Shown here: in pieces, positions 1 to 15,000 of the stretch
How positions within the stretch are numbered: position 1 is the stretch's first letter
Layout of the letters: each line of letters opens with the position of its first letter
Source: Hofstenia miamia
Lineage: Eukaryota; Xenacoelomorpha; Acoela
Direction of reading: 5' to 3'
Assembly (NCBI GenBank): GCA_004352715.1
Contig: SCFE01000116.1
Coordinates: 516,111-580,110 of the forward strand
Length of the DNA stretch: 64,000 bases
Made by a program: the position numbers and the translations under genes
Notes under the pieces: generated by a model
Told to the model about the DNA's origin: nothing
What the model saw: only the letters and a program-made list of their open reading frames with translations
The model's database searches: none

Positions 1-3000
1 TATACCACAGATATAAATGCAAAAACTTACACATATTATTAAATTTTACTCACATTAAGTGCAGGCATCGCTTCTGCTAAGTCAGCCTCACATTCGTCTT
101 TAATTGATTGTGCAGCATTTGCAGCCTCATTAGCAATGGCTTCGTCTGCCGCAACGATTTCTTTCTTTGCATCAACTTCAACCGTATCTGATTCAATTTT
201 CACCATCATTTTATCTGTTTCTTCAGATGTCTTTTCCAATTCAGGTTTCAAAGCTTCTAATTCTTTTTGCATAACAGCGACCTATATTTTAATGCAGCTT
301 GACTTTTGATTAACGAATCAAAAAGAGAATCATATTTGAAACGGAAAATCATTGTACCTGTGAAGACGCAAAAGCTAGCTTCTCAAGACCACTTTGGTAA
401 CGGTATTTCATTTGCATGATTTCTTCTCTCTTTTGGTTTAGCAACTTTTTGAATGTTAAAATCAACTCCAAATATGAAGTAGGAGTGACATAGTTATGAC
501 GACGAAGCACATCATAATATCTAAAAAATTTCATTGATTTCCATTTATTTAAGTTGTGAATATGGAAAGTTAAGGTGGTTGAAATTTAGTATACTTTTCA
601 GAGAGTAAACGGACGCTTTCGTGGAAATATTTGCACATCCAAACTGTTGCCTTACGAACGTTGTCATCCATGTCAATATCTTCAAGAAACTTATTGGCGA
701 CCATTTCCAATGCATCTTCTGGCCAAGGCTAAAAATTCAATTAAAAAAATACCGGAAGCTATATTTTCAATTCGAAAAAAAATAAATTATCTCAAAATAT
801 AAATTTATTTACAGCGGTTGCATTTCTTCACCTTAGCGAGGCAATTAATTCAATCTTATCATCAAAATTACTCCCTAAAGGATCTAGCAAAATTTTGGCT
901 AATTATATTTTAAGTTTCTTATAATCATAAGCAAAAATTAAATTTTTTTGAAATTCTTAATATTAAAATATGTGATGATGAAACTAAACTAAGTAATTGT
1001 GTAAGATATTTAGGAGATGCTCTAGAAAGCGAATTTAGATTTAACGAATGTCTATATTTAAACTTAAGAAACATATTTATTTTTTTCTTCTACAGCTAGG
1101 AAAAAATTTCATTCTCAATTTATTTCAAAAGATGGCAAAATACTGTGAATGTGGTCAGCCTAATGACATCTACCACGCTCTCAAATGTAAGCTAGGAGGA
1201 TTTACCATCATGAGACACAATGCGGTCAGAGATCTAGAAGCAGAGTTCCTGTCAGAAATCTCCAAGTACGTGGAAATCGACATAAACCTGATTGAACTGA
1301 CCCCCGAAGATATGAACCAAATGAGTGGCAACACTGAGGCCAGTGTTCGACTGGATATTTCTTGTCGCTCATTCTGGGCTACTCTACAGAAACGATGTTC
1401 GATGTGAATATTACCCTTTCAAATGCCCCATCATATCGGAACAGGAATGTTGAGAAAATACTGGAAGAACACCTGAGAGCCAAAAAGGCGGCTTATCAGG
1501 CGCACGTACAGGAAGTGGAACACTCTTCATTCACATCCCTGGTCTTTTCTACAAATGGTGCAATGGGTGAAGTGGCTGTCAGATTCCACTCAGTGCTTGC
1601 AGAAAAACTCAGCGCAAAGACCAACTGCTCGTATGCGGAAGCGATAACATATATACGAAAGCGGCTATCTTTTACTATTCTACGTTCTGCTCTTATAGCG
1701 CTTCATGGAAAAAGGAAAAAGTTCTACCACAAATCATTCCCAATCGGGGAAATTGACATAAATATCATATGATTACATTTCATCATTTCTATTCTTATTT
1801 ATCATTCCATTGGTTTACTCTACAGTTAATCATCTTTACTCTGGATTACCTTCTTGTCGTCCTTAGAACTTTTGTACATTTGGTACATTACTTAAAAAAG
1901 GCCAAAATGTCACCGAGGCATTCTTACACCGGATGATGAGAGAAATTGACAATAACATCAACGGACAAGTAGACAAAGAGGAATTCTTACAGTTGCTGAG
2001 TGCAATTTGTAAATATGTATTAATTCATTGTTACATTATTTCATTAATAAACTGTTTATAATTTAAAAAAAAATATTTCAAGTGAATTCGATTATTGATT
2101 ATTATATTTTAAAATATAAATTTTCTCAGGAAGTTCTCATTAGGCGCGGTTTAAGAATCATGTAAGAATATTTTAAGCCCATATCGACGGCATCACTAAG
2201 AATCATTAAGATCTGGCTTGATTTAATAAATTCATGTAAAAAAAGAAAGAGTGTAATTGGGTTTATAATTTTAACTTGAAATATCAGAAGTACTGCTTCT
2301 TAACTAATGCTATTTTAAATCCTATTGGTGAATTTAACATTCATTCCGTATCAAAGTTGATTTTCTTTAAATTCCAGTAACAAAGCTATTTAAGGTCCTG
2401 TTAATACTCACGCTTAACAAAGTAAAATTATGTTTTGTTCTTTTCGATGGAAAATTTTATGTTGTTGTACTCAATTTTGTCAATATTAGTTGCACATCTT
2501 CATTACCATTTACTAGAGTAAATACATCATGCATGAATCCTTTATAACAATGAAATTTGATATTGTTGGATTCATATTATTTGAATGAGTTTCATTAGAA
2601 GATGGATCTTTAGTTGATAAGAAATTTTTTTAGCAAATAAACAATAACTAAGATTGAAGATATAATTTCAAAGATGGATATGGTGTAAATGTAAAATCAC
2701 TAATTCTGTGAATAGTATAAATTGATGTTGATGGTTTTACTGCAAATATGCATTACTTATGTTGTTTTTTGTTTGCCTTAAATAAAGGCATTTAATGTTT
2801 ATGGTTTTAACAGCATTGTGACCTTATTGACTGAACAGCAGATTTTGACATTATTTTAACCTATAAACTTTCTGTATCCTATTTCCATGTTAATTGTAGC
2901 ACTTTTATGCTAAGGGAGGTTTTTGTATATATTTTGATTTTATTGACCAATGACAGCCCTACTAATATTTATCTAAATTAAATATAATGAAAAATCTCAA

Positions 3001-6000
3001 ACATTAAATGTTTTGAATCTAACTAACTTACCATGAACCAATCAATTGTACAGCAATTGATAAGTGAGGGGAACATCCTAAGACGTTCACGAAAAGCTGA
3101 ACCAATTGGAGACATCGCTAGTACTACGTGCAAATTTGCTTTCACACGTTCTATAAAGTAGTTATACATCGCCAACTGAGTAGCTTCAATTTTACGACCC
3201 TAAACCATCATATTAATCAGAAAATGTGATTAATAACAAGTAAGCAATAATATTAATATACTACACATAAAATCATTCAAATACATTAACACAGCAATGA
3301 GTGACTCAATATTCATATCACTCAACGTTAATTTTTACAGCTTACTAAGAAGGCAAACTTCACTTACGAGTAAGTTACTAATAAATGTACTAGTACGTAA
3401 GCTTACCAGTAAATTTTTAGCGCAAGCACTACTTGGAATATATTAAATTTGCTTAAGATTGGATTTGTATGCTGTTCAACCAATGTTTTTCCATTTAAAA
3501 ATAAGTGAAATTTTAATGAATGATTTCTGTTCAGAGATAGAAAGTGTTAATATAGAGCTATGATTTATTATATTAAGCTGCTTGGTTGTAAAATTGGATA
3601 TTTAACAATTTGCTAACTACATTGTCCACTTCAAGCATTTGTATTACTATAAATCAAACTCCAAAATATTACTCAACAATCAATTAAAATGGAATTTTAC
3701 GAAAAATAATAACTTCATATTGAATACCAATCTTTTTATAGTTGATATAATTGAATTCGTCCTCAGAAATAAAGGTTGCTTAAACTTGCACAGGAATAGT
3801 TTGAATAATTTTAATGCATACATCAAAATTGACCAAGAACGTCAAGCAATTAGCAGGTTAAGTCGTCATGAATGAGTTGTGACTATTCAATGCTTATAAT
3901 AAAGTTCAACATGACACAATTTTAGTTCTAGATGCACATGAAAATAATTTAACCTCGTGACGAGCAGCAGCCATTATCTTTTCAAATATTTCTGCATTTT
4001 CTTCTTTCGTGTACAAATTTGGTACATCAGCGGTATTGAGTATCATGTTTATATCTTCTAAAAAGCTTTCTTGTTTGATTTGATTGTCACTGAACAAGAA
4101 GACAGTTTGCTTTCCTTCAATTCCAGCGATTGATAACATCTAAAAATGTCATTAGTTGTTTATCGACGATAAAAATGGGAAGAATCGTGAATTGCCATTT
4201 CCACTGCTCTGCAACTAGCAGGGTAAATATTTCATTTCACTAATCTAGAATTTGATAAAAAATTAAACAATGAGCAAAGTCAATCTAAAAATATTAACTG
4301 TGCTTCCAAAATACAATTTGAGTTACAAAACTGCATTTTCTATTTGATTTATCACCCAAATCATAGATTTCAGTATACCATTCAAAATAAAAATGAATGT
4401 AGAGACAATGAAAATTTAAATCCATGCACCTTTTTAATGTCCTCTCGCCATTCCGAGAAACCATAATATTTAGAGAGCTCAATCTGGAATATATGATAGT
4501 CAGCCATGAACGAGGCCAGCTTAGTAGCACTTTGTCTACCAGATCCCCCGATGCCTAAAATGTAATTTAAGAGATAACTAAAAAATATATCTTACCTATT
4601 AGCAAAGCATGTCCATTGTCCTGCTTTAGCACACGACTGACACGGGATACATGCTCGATGGCAAACTTAAACATAACTAAAGACATCGGTGCTTTCGATT
4701 GAAGATTGTATTCTTCGAGATAACTAAAAATCAATTTTTCAAAATATAAATGTCTACTAAATTTGCAAATAGAAACTTTTATATCAAATCGATGTCATTG
4801 TCCTGGACTATCAAAATATAGCAACTAAGTAAATTTGAATGCCTCATAAATTACGCAGGAGCATTAATAATCTTTAAATCTTCATAAACGTTTTGTATTT
4901 GACTAAAACCGTATATCATGGTACAAATACAAGGCAGTTTTCGTGTATTCACGCATGTTTTGCAATTTACTGCTGCCTTGTTAACAGATATAAGATAAAA
5001 TGAGTTAAAATAGAAACATGAAAAAGACGCACTAATCCATAATCGACTGCAGTGCTGAGTATTCGGATACTTCGTCATAAATCTTGTTAACAGCTTCGGC
5101 AACCATGTAATCACCGAAAAACAAACTACGTACATCGTCATCAACAAGATTGCCAGAACGGGTTAGATGACTGAGTACTTTATCGATGGAACTACGGAAA
5201 TGATTCTTGCAACTATCACGAACGATTTGGAAGAACGCTTGTCTAAATTCAATTATTTAACCCGTCAACTTAAAGATTTATTTGTATTAGCTATAGATTT
5301 AATGTTGAGCCGCACAATTTAGCAGTAATTTCTGTTGGTATTTAGGTTTAAGACGATTTTGTCACCTTACACAAATGAGAACATTGCAATTGTAAAATGT
5401 ATAAATTTTTATGTTTCAGATAAGCAAAAATTATTTCTTCTAAGCAGAGGCTTTAGATTTTATAATTCTTCGTTTAACTGTAATAATTGAAAAGTCTCAC
5501 AAATAGCAAAATGTGGAGGAAGCAAATTACTACGTATCAAAACTATTTTGAATTATCAAGCTTATTACCTATCGGTATCATCTATAAGTCGATCATAGAA
5601 TACACGGTAGACCTCATGAATCCACAGACGAATGAGCTTATTGGGATCGGTCATATGGGTGGATGGAACGAGTAGAACACCCTTCACCACTCGACTGAAA
5701 TCTCGCAAATTGAAAACATAGTGAGATTTAGAAGGAGTAGGAAGAAATGTAGCAATTGCATCCTTATATACAGCCATGGTGGCTGAAACCATCAACTAAA
5801 GGAAAAACAGTACAATATTTTAAAATACAAATGGTATTAATCATGATTGTTTATAGTAAAACTTTTTGCCTCACACTCACACAACAACAGTCAACACACG
5901 AAATTCTTCTCTTATCCATACAACCCGACAGAGAAAATTCCCCATAAAACATTGTATGTGTAGAGCAATGGGTTTTATATGGGGAACCCTACTCCACAGA

Positions 6001-9000
6001 AAATCCTGGTTAAAACAAATAAAATGTATATATACACTAACTCAACAACAATAAAAAAATTTTCAAAAGAGCAGGAAGAACATTTACAATATACAAGAAA
6101 TAACACGGGTTATCAAAATTGAAACGAGGAACAAAAGAAGACCAGAATAAGGAGTAGAGAGAGAGGAATTAAGCTCATAAGAAAATGAGAAAAAGTCTGT
6201 GATGAGCAGTAATCAGGAAGTTAGCAATAGGAATAATGCGAATGAAGAACGAATTTTGGTTGTAAGTTAAGGAATAAGATAGACGAAGACCAAGGCAGGC
6301 ATGGTCAAAAAGCGGTGTAGAATCAAACAAAAAATAACGGCATGGAGAAGGAAATAAAAGACATTTCGATTTAATGGGGTGAAATTCAAGATGATTAGAA
6401 GAAAGACATGTGAGTCTACATCATGTGCTCTTAAGCGAAACTATCTGTCACAATTTGCTTAACATATATTTGAGAACATTTAAATAAATAAGGACTTTTT
6501 AAAAGTTATAAAAATTGAGAACGTCTTTAAGAGTTAATGGATGAATAGAAAGAAGAGAATCTTACAATTAAAGCTACAATATTCGTGAAAATTGTTGTCA
6601 TAGAAACAAAACTTACCTTTCCATACTTTAGGAGTCCTCCATCAAATCCCCGTTCGAAATGCCAATCAGCGATTGATGTGAATATTTTACTAAGCGTCGA
6701 ATCATCGAAGCTGTCTATGCAGACGACGTTTAAATGACGAATAAATCGAGATGTTATGTCGTTGCGACCTCCACCTGGCGGTCCCATTGCGGACAGGAAT
6801 AGCTATAGCAAACATTTATCAGACTAAGTATTAAACTTTATAGAGGAAAATTTAAAAAACAAATATATAATGGTGCTAAATCTATAGAATCGATAATTCC
6901 GATAACTTCAAATGGCAGTTACATTAATAAGTGAATGTTGAGCAAATTTTCGTTAAAAAATTACCAAATCAACGAGTTCCAGTTTTGTAGTGTCTTTTTT
7001 ATCAAACCAATAGCCATGATCTATCCATTGACGGAGGAGTTCAATTGGAGGCTGGGCTCCGTATTTCTCTTTCATAGGCATGTTTAAGTCATCGACAAAT
7101 AGTATGCATTCCTAAATTCAGTATATTCACTGTAATATTCACTTAGACAAACAATGTTTGAAAAGAAATGTCTAGCGTGGTTGGCTAGAATGCGAGCAAA
7201 ATATAAATAATTGAAAAAATTATAAAATGCAAGGGACTGGTCAGAACAAATTCTGTTTACACTTATTTTAATGATATGTCGAAATCAGTAATCAGTAGCA
7301 AAATTTTGAGAGCACAAAAAAATTCATATGAAGCTACTAAAGTCATTGAAAATTGTATTCTATATTTGACAGCAATAAATTGAAAATATATACAGAAATG
7401 ACCCAATTTGTTATATGCTCACCAACAATTAATCTCCAAGACTATCACAATTAAGGTAAAAGTTCAAGTAGTTTGGCAAAGTATATGCATAAATTATGTG
7501 GTCGTGTTGATAGAGACCGATTTTGCTTTTGACGAATTCTTAGAATCGAAATTTAGAAAAATGGTATGTGGTGTAAAATATCTTTATCATTTCGCCATTT
7601 AGGAAAATTATTTCGCATAAAACTTATGAATTCCTTTGTTTTAAATTAATTCCTTTAGTGCTGTTTCTTATTTCGAATATCAAATCTCGAAATAGGTCAT
7701 CATTACCAGACATGCAATTGGGCTTTGCGAACATTAACTTATATTGATAAGTGCAAGTTTGTATCTGTAAATGATTTATTTGCTTTTAGTAGCACTCGTC
7801 TATGGAATAAATTAAGCACCAAATTAAAAATTAAAAAATCCATAAACATTGTTAGAAAAAACTAAGAAGGAATTACGAAATACCCAACTAATATTGGAAA
7901 CTTCAAATGTCTTAGGAACATGGTCTTGTTATCTACGAATATCCTCTAAGCAATTGCCTCAATTACACTGATTTGTATTGTTATTTTGTATTCTTATTTA
8001 CTATTGTTTGTAGCTTTAAAAAAAATTCAATAAATGTGCTTATCTATCGCTCTATGTGGTTTTGAAAGCGGTCTTAAGAACTAGAAAAAACGGTTGTTTA
8101 CTAATGCAACAGAAAATAAATTTCACATTTATCAATATTCATGACTACGATAGACTGGCCACAGTCACTTAATTTTTGTAGCCCTAATATTAGTTACTAA
8201 CTAAAATATTTAGCATTATACAATGTTTATGTTTGAATTCCAGTGATAAATGAACACAGATGTTTCAAAAAATATTAAATCAGACGTTATAAATAAACTT
8301 GAAACATTGTTAACAATAACGTTGAGTATTCAGTGTACATTTTCTAGAAACTTAACTAAACCAAAATGTTGCATAGGATTAAGGTTAGGAGGACATATAC
8401 AGATCAAATAAGTGAGGCTGGTTAAGTAAATCAATGTATTATGATATTGGAAATGGCTTTTTAGAAACAAATTTATATAAAAACGAATGGTTTCTTAAAT
8501 GTCAAGCATTCATAAACTATTGTGTAGACAAATCCGAAATTAATTATCGCACAGTTCTCATTGATATGAATTTAAAACAAATGCAAAAGAAGAACATGCA
8601 AACTCGCCTAACAATATCACAATTTGCAATTCAAATAGAGTTAAACTAGAAAAAGATAAATATAATTGTAAAATTTATGCAGAAATAGTTAACGTTTTTC
8701 TACAGTTAAACACACTTCGAATAATCTATATTCTTTGATTCAACCATAATTATAAAAAAAGTGGACGCTCATTGTATGAATTCACTGTAAGTTTGTTCTA
8801 ATATTTGCTTGCTAGTTGCTTGTATATGATTGACTCTGATTTTAACCACCCAAATTTCCAGTTCAATTTCTAAAAAAGCCAAGGATTCTATGCACGTATT
8901 CTGATAAATTAGATTGCAATTGGGTAAAATGATACCTTATTAAGAGCAGGACCAAAAACGCCTTTCCTTCTGCGATCAAGTTTCGTAAAGACAATATCAT

Positions 9001-12000
9001 GAGTGAGACTAGCGGTGGTCCGAGCTGAGAAAGAAATAATATTGGGAACATATCTAAAAGATGATTAAACAAATATTTAGTGTTAAGCATCTTACTTTTC
9101 TTTGGGAAGATCGAGCAGATAATTATTAACTATGGCACTCTTTCCAGTACCAGTGGGGCCAACGAACAACAACGAAATTTTGTGCTCGAGGTACGTTTTC
9201 ATAAAAAATATTTGACGAGCAGTCTCATTGGTGTGAACAATTAACTCCGAAACCTAAATCGAATTACATTGAGCAACTACGCCTAGTTAATTTCTATTTT
9301 GCTTAAAGGTCGCAGCGATATGAATATTTGACTGATTATATTAAAACTATATAAGAAAATTTAACAATAAAGCAAGCTTAAGTGTAGTATCTTATTCATT
9401 TTTTCGCAATACGTGTGCTAAAAATGTAAGTTCCACTTCAAAAACAAAGAATTTTTGAGAAATCGAATAAAAATCAAAATGTGTTACAGACAAACATTTA
9501 TGCATTGTTAAGCATTTATTATAATTGAAAGAACGGCTGCTCACGTTGAAAAGAAGTTTTTTGCTGATAAGAAAGATTAACTAAAACCTTTGACTAAACA
9601 TGATGATTTCAGTTTTATTATTTTATTTGCAAATGCAAACTTCAAATGCTGTTTGAAATGAATAGAAGTTTTATTAGCTTTCGCAAATCAACAATACTTT
9701 CATCAATGCAAAGAAACCTTCAGCTATAAACGCATATTCTATTCATTTTAGAAGAAAAAATACATGTAAGTGAATGAGATAATTGCGAAAAACTTAATTC
9801 AATATAAATATTTCAATCAATTCTAAAGCTATGCATTGTTTCAATGAAAAAATGAAATAACAGATCAATTCCTTTAAATCTCAGCTTGTTGGGTAAATCT
9901 AATAAATACATAATGCGTCTAAGAAAATCGCCAATTAATGAATTTTACCCCATGTTCAAATTTAGAGATAAAGAAACCTGAAATTATCAAGATGTGTAAA
10001 GCTGAACATAAATAGTTACAATGATTTGTTTATCAATTTGATAAAAATAATTATGCAATGAAAAACTCAAGAGATTTCGATGGAAAAGTTTGTAATAGCG
10101 AAAAACGATACCTTTGCAGTAGGAAGCAAATCAATTTTCTCTTTTGGTATGAAATCCAGGAAATTTAGCCAAGATCCCGAGCCTGATTTTTTGAAGAAGA
10201 AATCATATACACTCCCTCGCTCAGGGAAATTGTTATTCTAAATATTATCGAAATTAATGAAATCGTCAAACAATTTGGTATTCATACTTTGTGGTCAAAT
10301 ATTCACTATATGTGATCTCTTTTTTTGATACATTTTTATAAAAAAAAACAATATTTTAAATAATGATAAGAAGGAAAATATTGTTGAAAACTGTTTTCAA
10401 AATTAGACACAAAAATAACAATTAAAGCATTGAAACAGTATATGTTATAAGATCGACATTTATGCAATAATTATCTTTACAACTCAGCATTTTACGCTTC
10501 AACATAATTAAACCATGTCATATGTAAATTACCGTATTCTAGCATTTCAAGTATGAACCTCAACTTAAAATAAGTTCATCTTGAAATCGATGCACCAAGC
10601 AATTTCTTACATTTGGTAAATGTATTGCTCTTCAAAAGCTATACAAAACTAGGAATAAAAATAAGATCTACATACGTATGTCTCTAGGTTATTCATGGAA
10701 GTGTATGCGTTTAGCGGTGATTGTAGGTTTGGAGGAATACCATTCCATAAATGAAGTAGATTATATGCAAGGCTTAAATACGAATATTTGCTGAAAGCAA
10801 TGGTTCTCTACCTTATGTTATTTTAGACATTCTCATTGCGCGAGAATAATGGGCCTCTCCACCATGTCAGACAAATACGCAGCTATATGAAGATTGTTGT
10901 TTACTTTGTACATAAATACCAGGAATTTATATTCAAATCTTTTTTAAATCGGCAGCCACTGTAGCTCATGCAGAAGTACTATATATTGTGAGTAACATGG
11001 CATTTTATATAATAAGGGTTGTTGAAAAAGTTTGTAGCTTCTCAATTCGATTTGCAGATAAATCGCATAAAAATCAAACTTAGATAATACTAAATTCAGA
11101 AAACGACAAATAAGTCTAATCTACCTCAAATACTGAAGACCCACTTTTTTGAAGTGTGATTATATAGGGCTGTCAACTAAGATGTGAGTTAAAGTTGATG
11201 TAATATTAGTAATACCCGTATGCATTATTGATTAAAATTTAGATGTTGTAGATATATTCTGCAATTGTGCACAATAATATACTTAATCTTTTTACAATAT
11301 ATTTTATGCCCTAGATAAAGGAGACATGCTTATGCGTTCCATAATATATAGTAAGTTTGATACATCATGATTGCACCCATCATTCATAGTGAAATATAGA
11401 CGACTATCATCTGCATAAAATGCTAAGGTAAGAACAACTTGTAACGTGGAGTAAGATAAATAGTAAATAACAGGGATCACAAAATAATTTGGAGCAGCAA
11501 GGCATAAATAAATACTATCTTGTATGATAGTATACGGAGTTCTAATTTTGAGGTAAGAAGAAAACTAACCTAATACTACGTCACATACACCCAAACACTT
11601 ATGTAGAATACAAAATAGTGTATCCATATTAACTGTGTAAAAGGTAGCAGTCATAACAATAGTATGAAAGATTAAGGATCTGCGCTTTGTAACTAAGTCC
11701 CAACACATTTTAGGAGTGCAGTCTCTATGCTATGGCCTTGGCGATATCTTGATTGAAAACGGTTCATAAATCCTTGCGTTCCATATAATCAGTTAACTGT
11801 ATTATGGATAAAAAAGGAAAATTTGCAAGTGGACGATATTAGAACGCTTATTATTGTCTAGGAATGTTTTGTGAGGCAAGATCAAACGATTTCAGTTTTA
11901 AGACAAGACGGAAACCCTCCTAATGGGAGAGCAATTACTGAGGAAAAGTAAATGTTCATGCGAAAAAACTCAAAATTGACCCCACAAGAATTTCATCATA

Positions 12001-15000
12001 GATTAACCTTGTCATGAGTCACTTAATTGTATTAAGACAGGCAGACCGATCATCTCAAATATTGACTGCATGAGGACATACAAAGTTTATAATGTTTAAG
12101 TTCGTTAGTAGCAGGTCATGTGTATGACCGCCCTTATGAGTACGTATAAGCTAAGCGATTGATTCAAAATACTGAATTTTCGAACAATACAGAACGCATC
12201 GTGCCACACTTGAAAAAAATCTCGACACTTGCTTTAGTCAGTGAAAACTTTACCTTGCTGATTCGAATTGACTTTGGTTTAGGAAAGTCATCATTGAGAC
12301 CATTTGTGAGATCACGAAAAAATACATCAAATTTCTGCCGACTTTCGCTTGTTAATGCACTGGCAACACTCCATACAAGCGAAAACAAGAAGAGGTTTTG
12401 CAAATAGAGAGTTATCTAAATATGACATTAAGAGCTAAAAGCAGGAAAAAAATTGCAATTTCGCATATGCAAAGCTCAGAATAAGTGTAATTGCGAATTA
12501 AGTTATAAAATTCATTGTCTTTAGTAGTCTACCTGCTGGTTAGTTAACTGAGTTGTGGTAGATCCACCTTCATCCATCATGTCATCCTTAGTGACATTCG
12601 CCTGGGCGAAAATCTCGTCCATTAGAGATACATAGAGCTTCTGCATACTGTGAACTTGGTGCATAGGAGAAGTTGTGAGAAATTGCTTACAGTTATGCTT
12701 AATAAAATCTAAAATAAATATACCATTTTATTCAAAAATATAAATGGTATTTACCAAAACACGGTGGAAGAAGCCACATGAATAAATCATCAATCATCTC
12801 TCGCATGTCATCAGTTAGATTAGAAGGAAGCGAGTGCTCCATGAACGACTGTTGCAATGGTTTCCATCCCAGCTATACATAGAAAATTAGATAAATATTT
12901 TAAAAAGGTCTCACCTCCATTGGTTCCATGTAAATCATACCACAACGTGAAACAGTAGCAGGAGAAGCTTGCTCAAGATCGGCTGGTTCGAACATTAATG
13001 ACATAGAACTACTCATCTGAATTATTTCTCCGGACATCAAACACAACTAATAAAGCAAATTTAAGCGACATCTGAAGTTAGCGAGAGAATCTTTAATAAA
13101 CTATGATCCTATTCGTGAAAGGTAACAACAAAACTAATTCAGAATATATTAAAGTCAAGGGTTTGATTTGGTAGTTTACACACATTCACTCCATTAAAAA
13201 TCACAATATCTCTAATTAAATTTGGGAGATCTAGAAATTGGTTTGGTTTTACAAACTCGTAAATGAAAAATTTTGACGGCGAAGTAAACTTAGCGCTTTA
13301 TACTAAAATAATGTTAAGATGTATAAATAACTCTATCATATGCTTAGTTTTATTGTCGCGGGACCATAATTGAAATAAACATATTGGGAGCTCTTTCAGC
13401 ACAAACCTTTTTGTTGTCATCTAGCACAGTATTCATATTTTCTATCCACACGGCATCAACGGGTCCATCAAATATAATCCATTTACGATCTGATGTTGTA
13501 CCACTGGCAAATTCACGGAAAGAATTTGCTAAAACCCCATCAGTCCATTCATGCGAAACGGGATCGAAGCACCCATATAGCTGGCCCATCGTTATGGCTT
13601 TAGGGTTAATGATTTTGTAAAGAACCTAAAAAATAATTTCAAACATAACAACAACAGTTACCTTTTCTTCGTCCATTAGTTTTGCATTACATAGATCAGA
13701 GAGTGCACCAGCGAGTGCTTTGAAGGCAGACGTCTTTCCACCCATTGCTTCCCCAACAATCATGAAACCATGACGAACGAGCATCATTTCATAGATTTGA
13801 ATAATTTTTTCGACAAACCATGGTTTATTTTGTAGACGCATTCGAGAAATATTGGCATTCAGAGCCTCCAAAAGTACTTTGTAGTCAGGCTCCGGTAAAA
13901 CAACGCCAGGGAACAAATCAGAAATAATGCCTTCAAAAAGGGGAACATCCTAAATGTAAAATATTAATCCAAAATGATAGCCAGAATTTTAATTTTAACC
14001 TTCAACTGCCTATCGTCTATTTAAAGCACAAACGGCTTTCCACATTTACAAAGAATTTCCTCCAAGCCTAATAGCAAATTTGAAAATCGTGAGGCATGGG
14101 TTGGTTTATTGCCTTAATGAAATGCTGAAAATGTTCATTAAAGTGTATTGCTGTGGCTGAAGTTCATGAAAAGATTTTTTCTTTGAATATTTCGAATTTT
14201 CGAAAAAGATTGAAATTTTGCGATACCAAATGTTTAGGTATTTATAAAATTGTAAGCCCATTGAAGCAACAACGAACTTTGAGTGCTTCTTGATATGTGC
14301 AAGATATCTCAAACCCATTGAGGCGTTTCGCGGGTCAGAAGGCACACTTCGATATGAAAGAGCCGGGGCTCGGATTTTGAGCGAAAAAGAAGATTTTACT
14401 CTGTCACGTGCTGCTTTCAGATTGACCATAGCATTTATAGTTTTTGAGTTATAAGCATTTCAAAAAATGTTATACAATCATGAAAAACTTTCAAAAGTCC
14501 CCAGGTAGCTTACGGTTTATGATGCATATTTTCAAGATAGAGATATCAGGAAAGATAAAAATCAGCGAAAACTCATATATAAATGCATACAATTGATTGT
14601 GATGTACATCAATTCCATGAAAACATTTTACCTGTGAAAGGAATTTCGCGAGATTGACGTCTTTAATAGCGCGAAGGAGCATGGTTGTCTCATCTCCCTC
14701 TGGGTCTTTCAGTTTTAGGTTCCCAGCAGCTGTAAGCACAGATTTAACAGCACGCATACCGTAATCATAGTGATGTTGGCTAGATAACTGCTCTGAGCAC
14801 AAGCGGTACGTTGCAACGATTTTGTGGGAAAGGCTAAAACACTTATGTAAGAAGTTTAGTATTGAACATGAAATTACCTTCTTGCATCGACAAAACCCAT
14901 AGAATAGAGTGAAATTTCTCCAATAAGAGCATAGTCAGGTACCATCATTGCAACTGTACGAAACAACACTTTCAAATTATCAGGAAGTTCCGATCGACCA

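Noticed and set aside
12159-12407. 82-codon plus-strand ORF
   Set aside because: Antisense shadow of dynein exon 33.
13384-13620. 78-codon plus-strand ORF
   Set aside because: Antisense shadow of dynein exon 29, which has the conserved AAA2 sequence.
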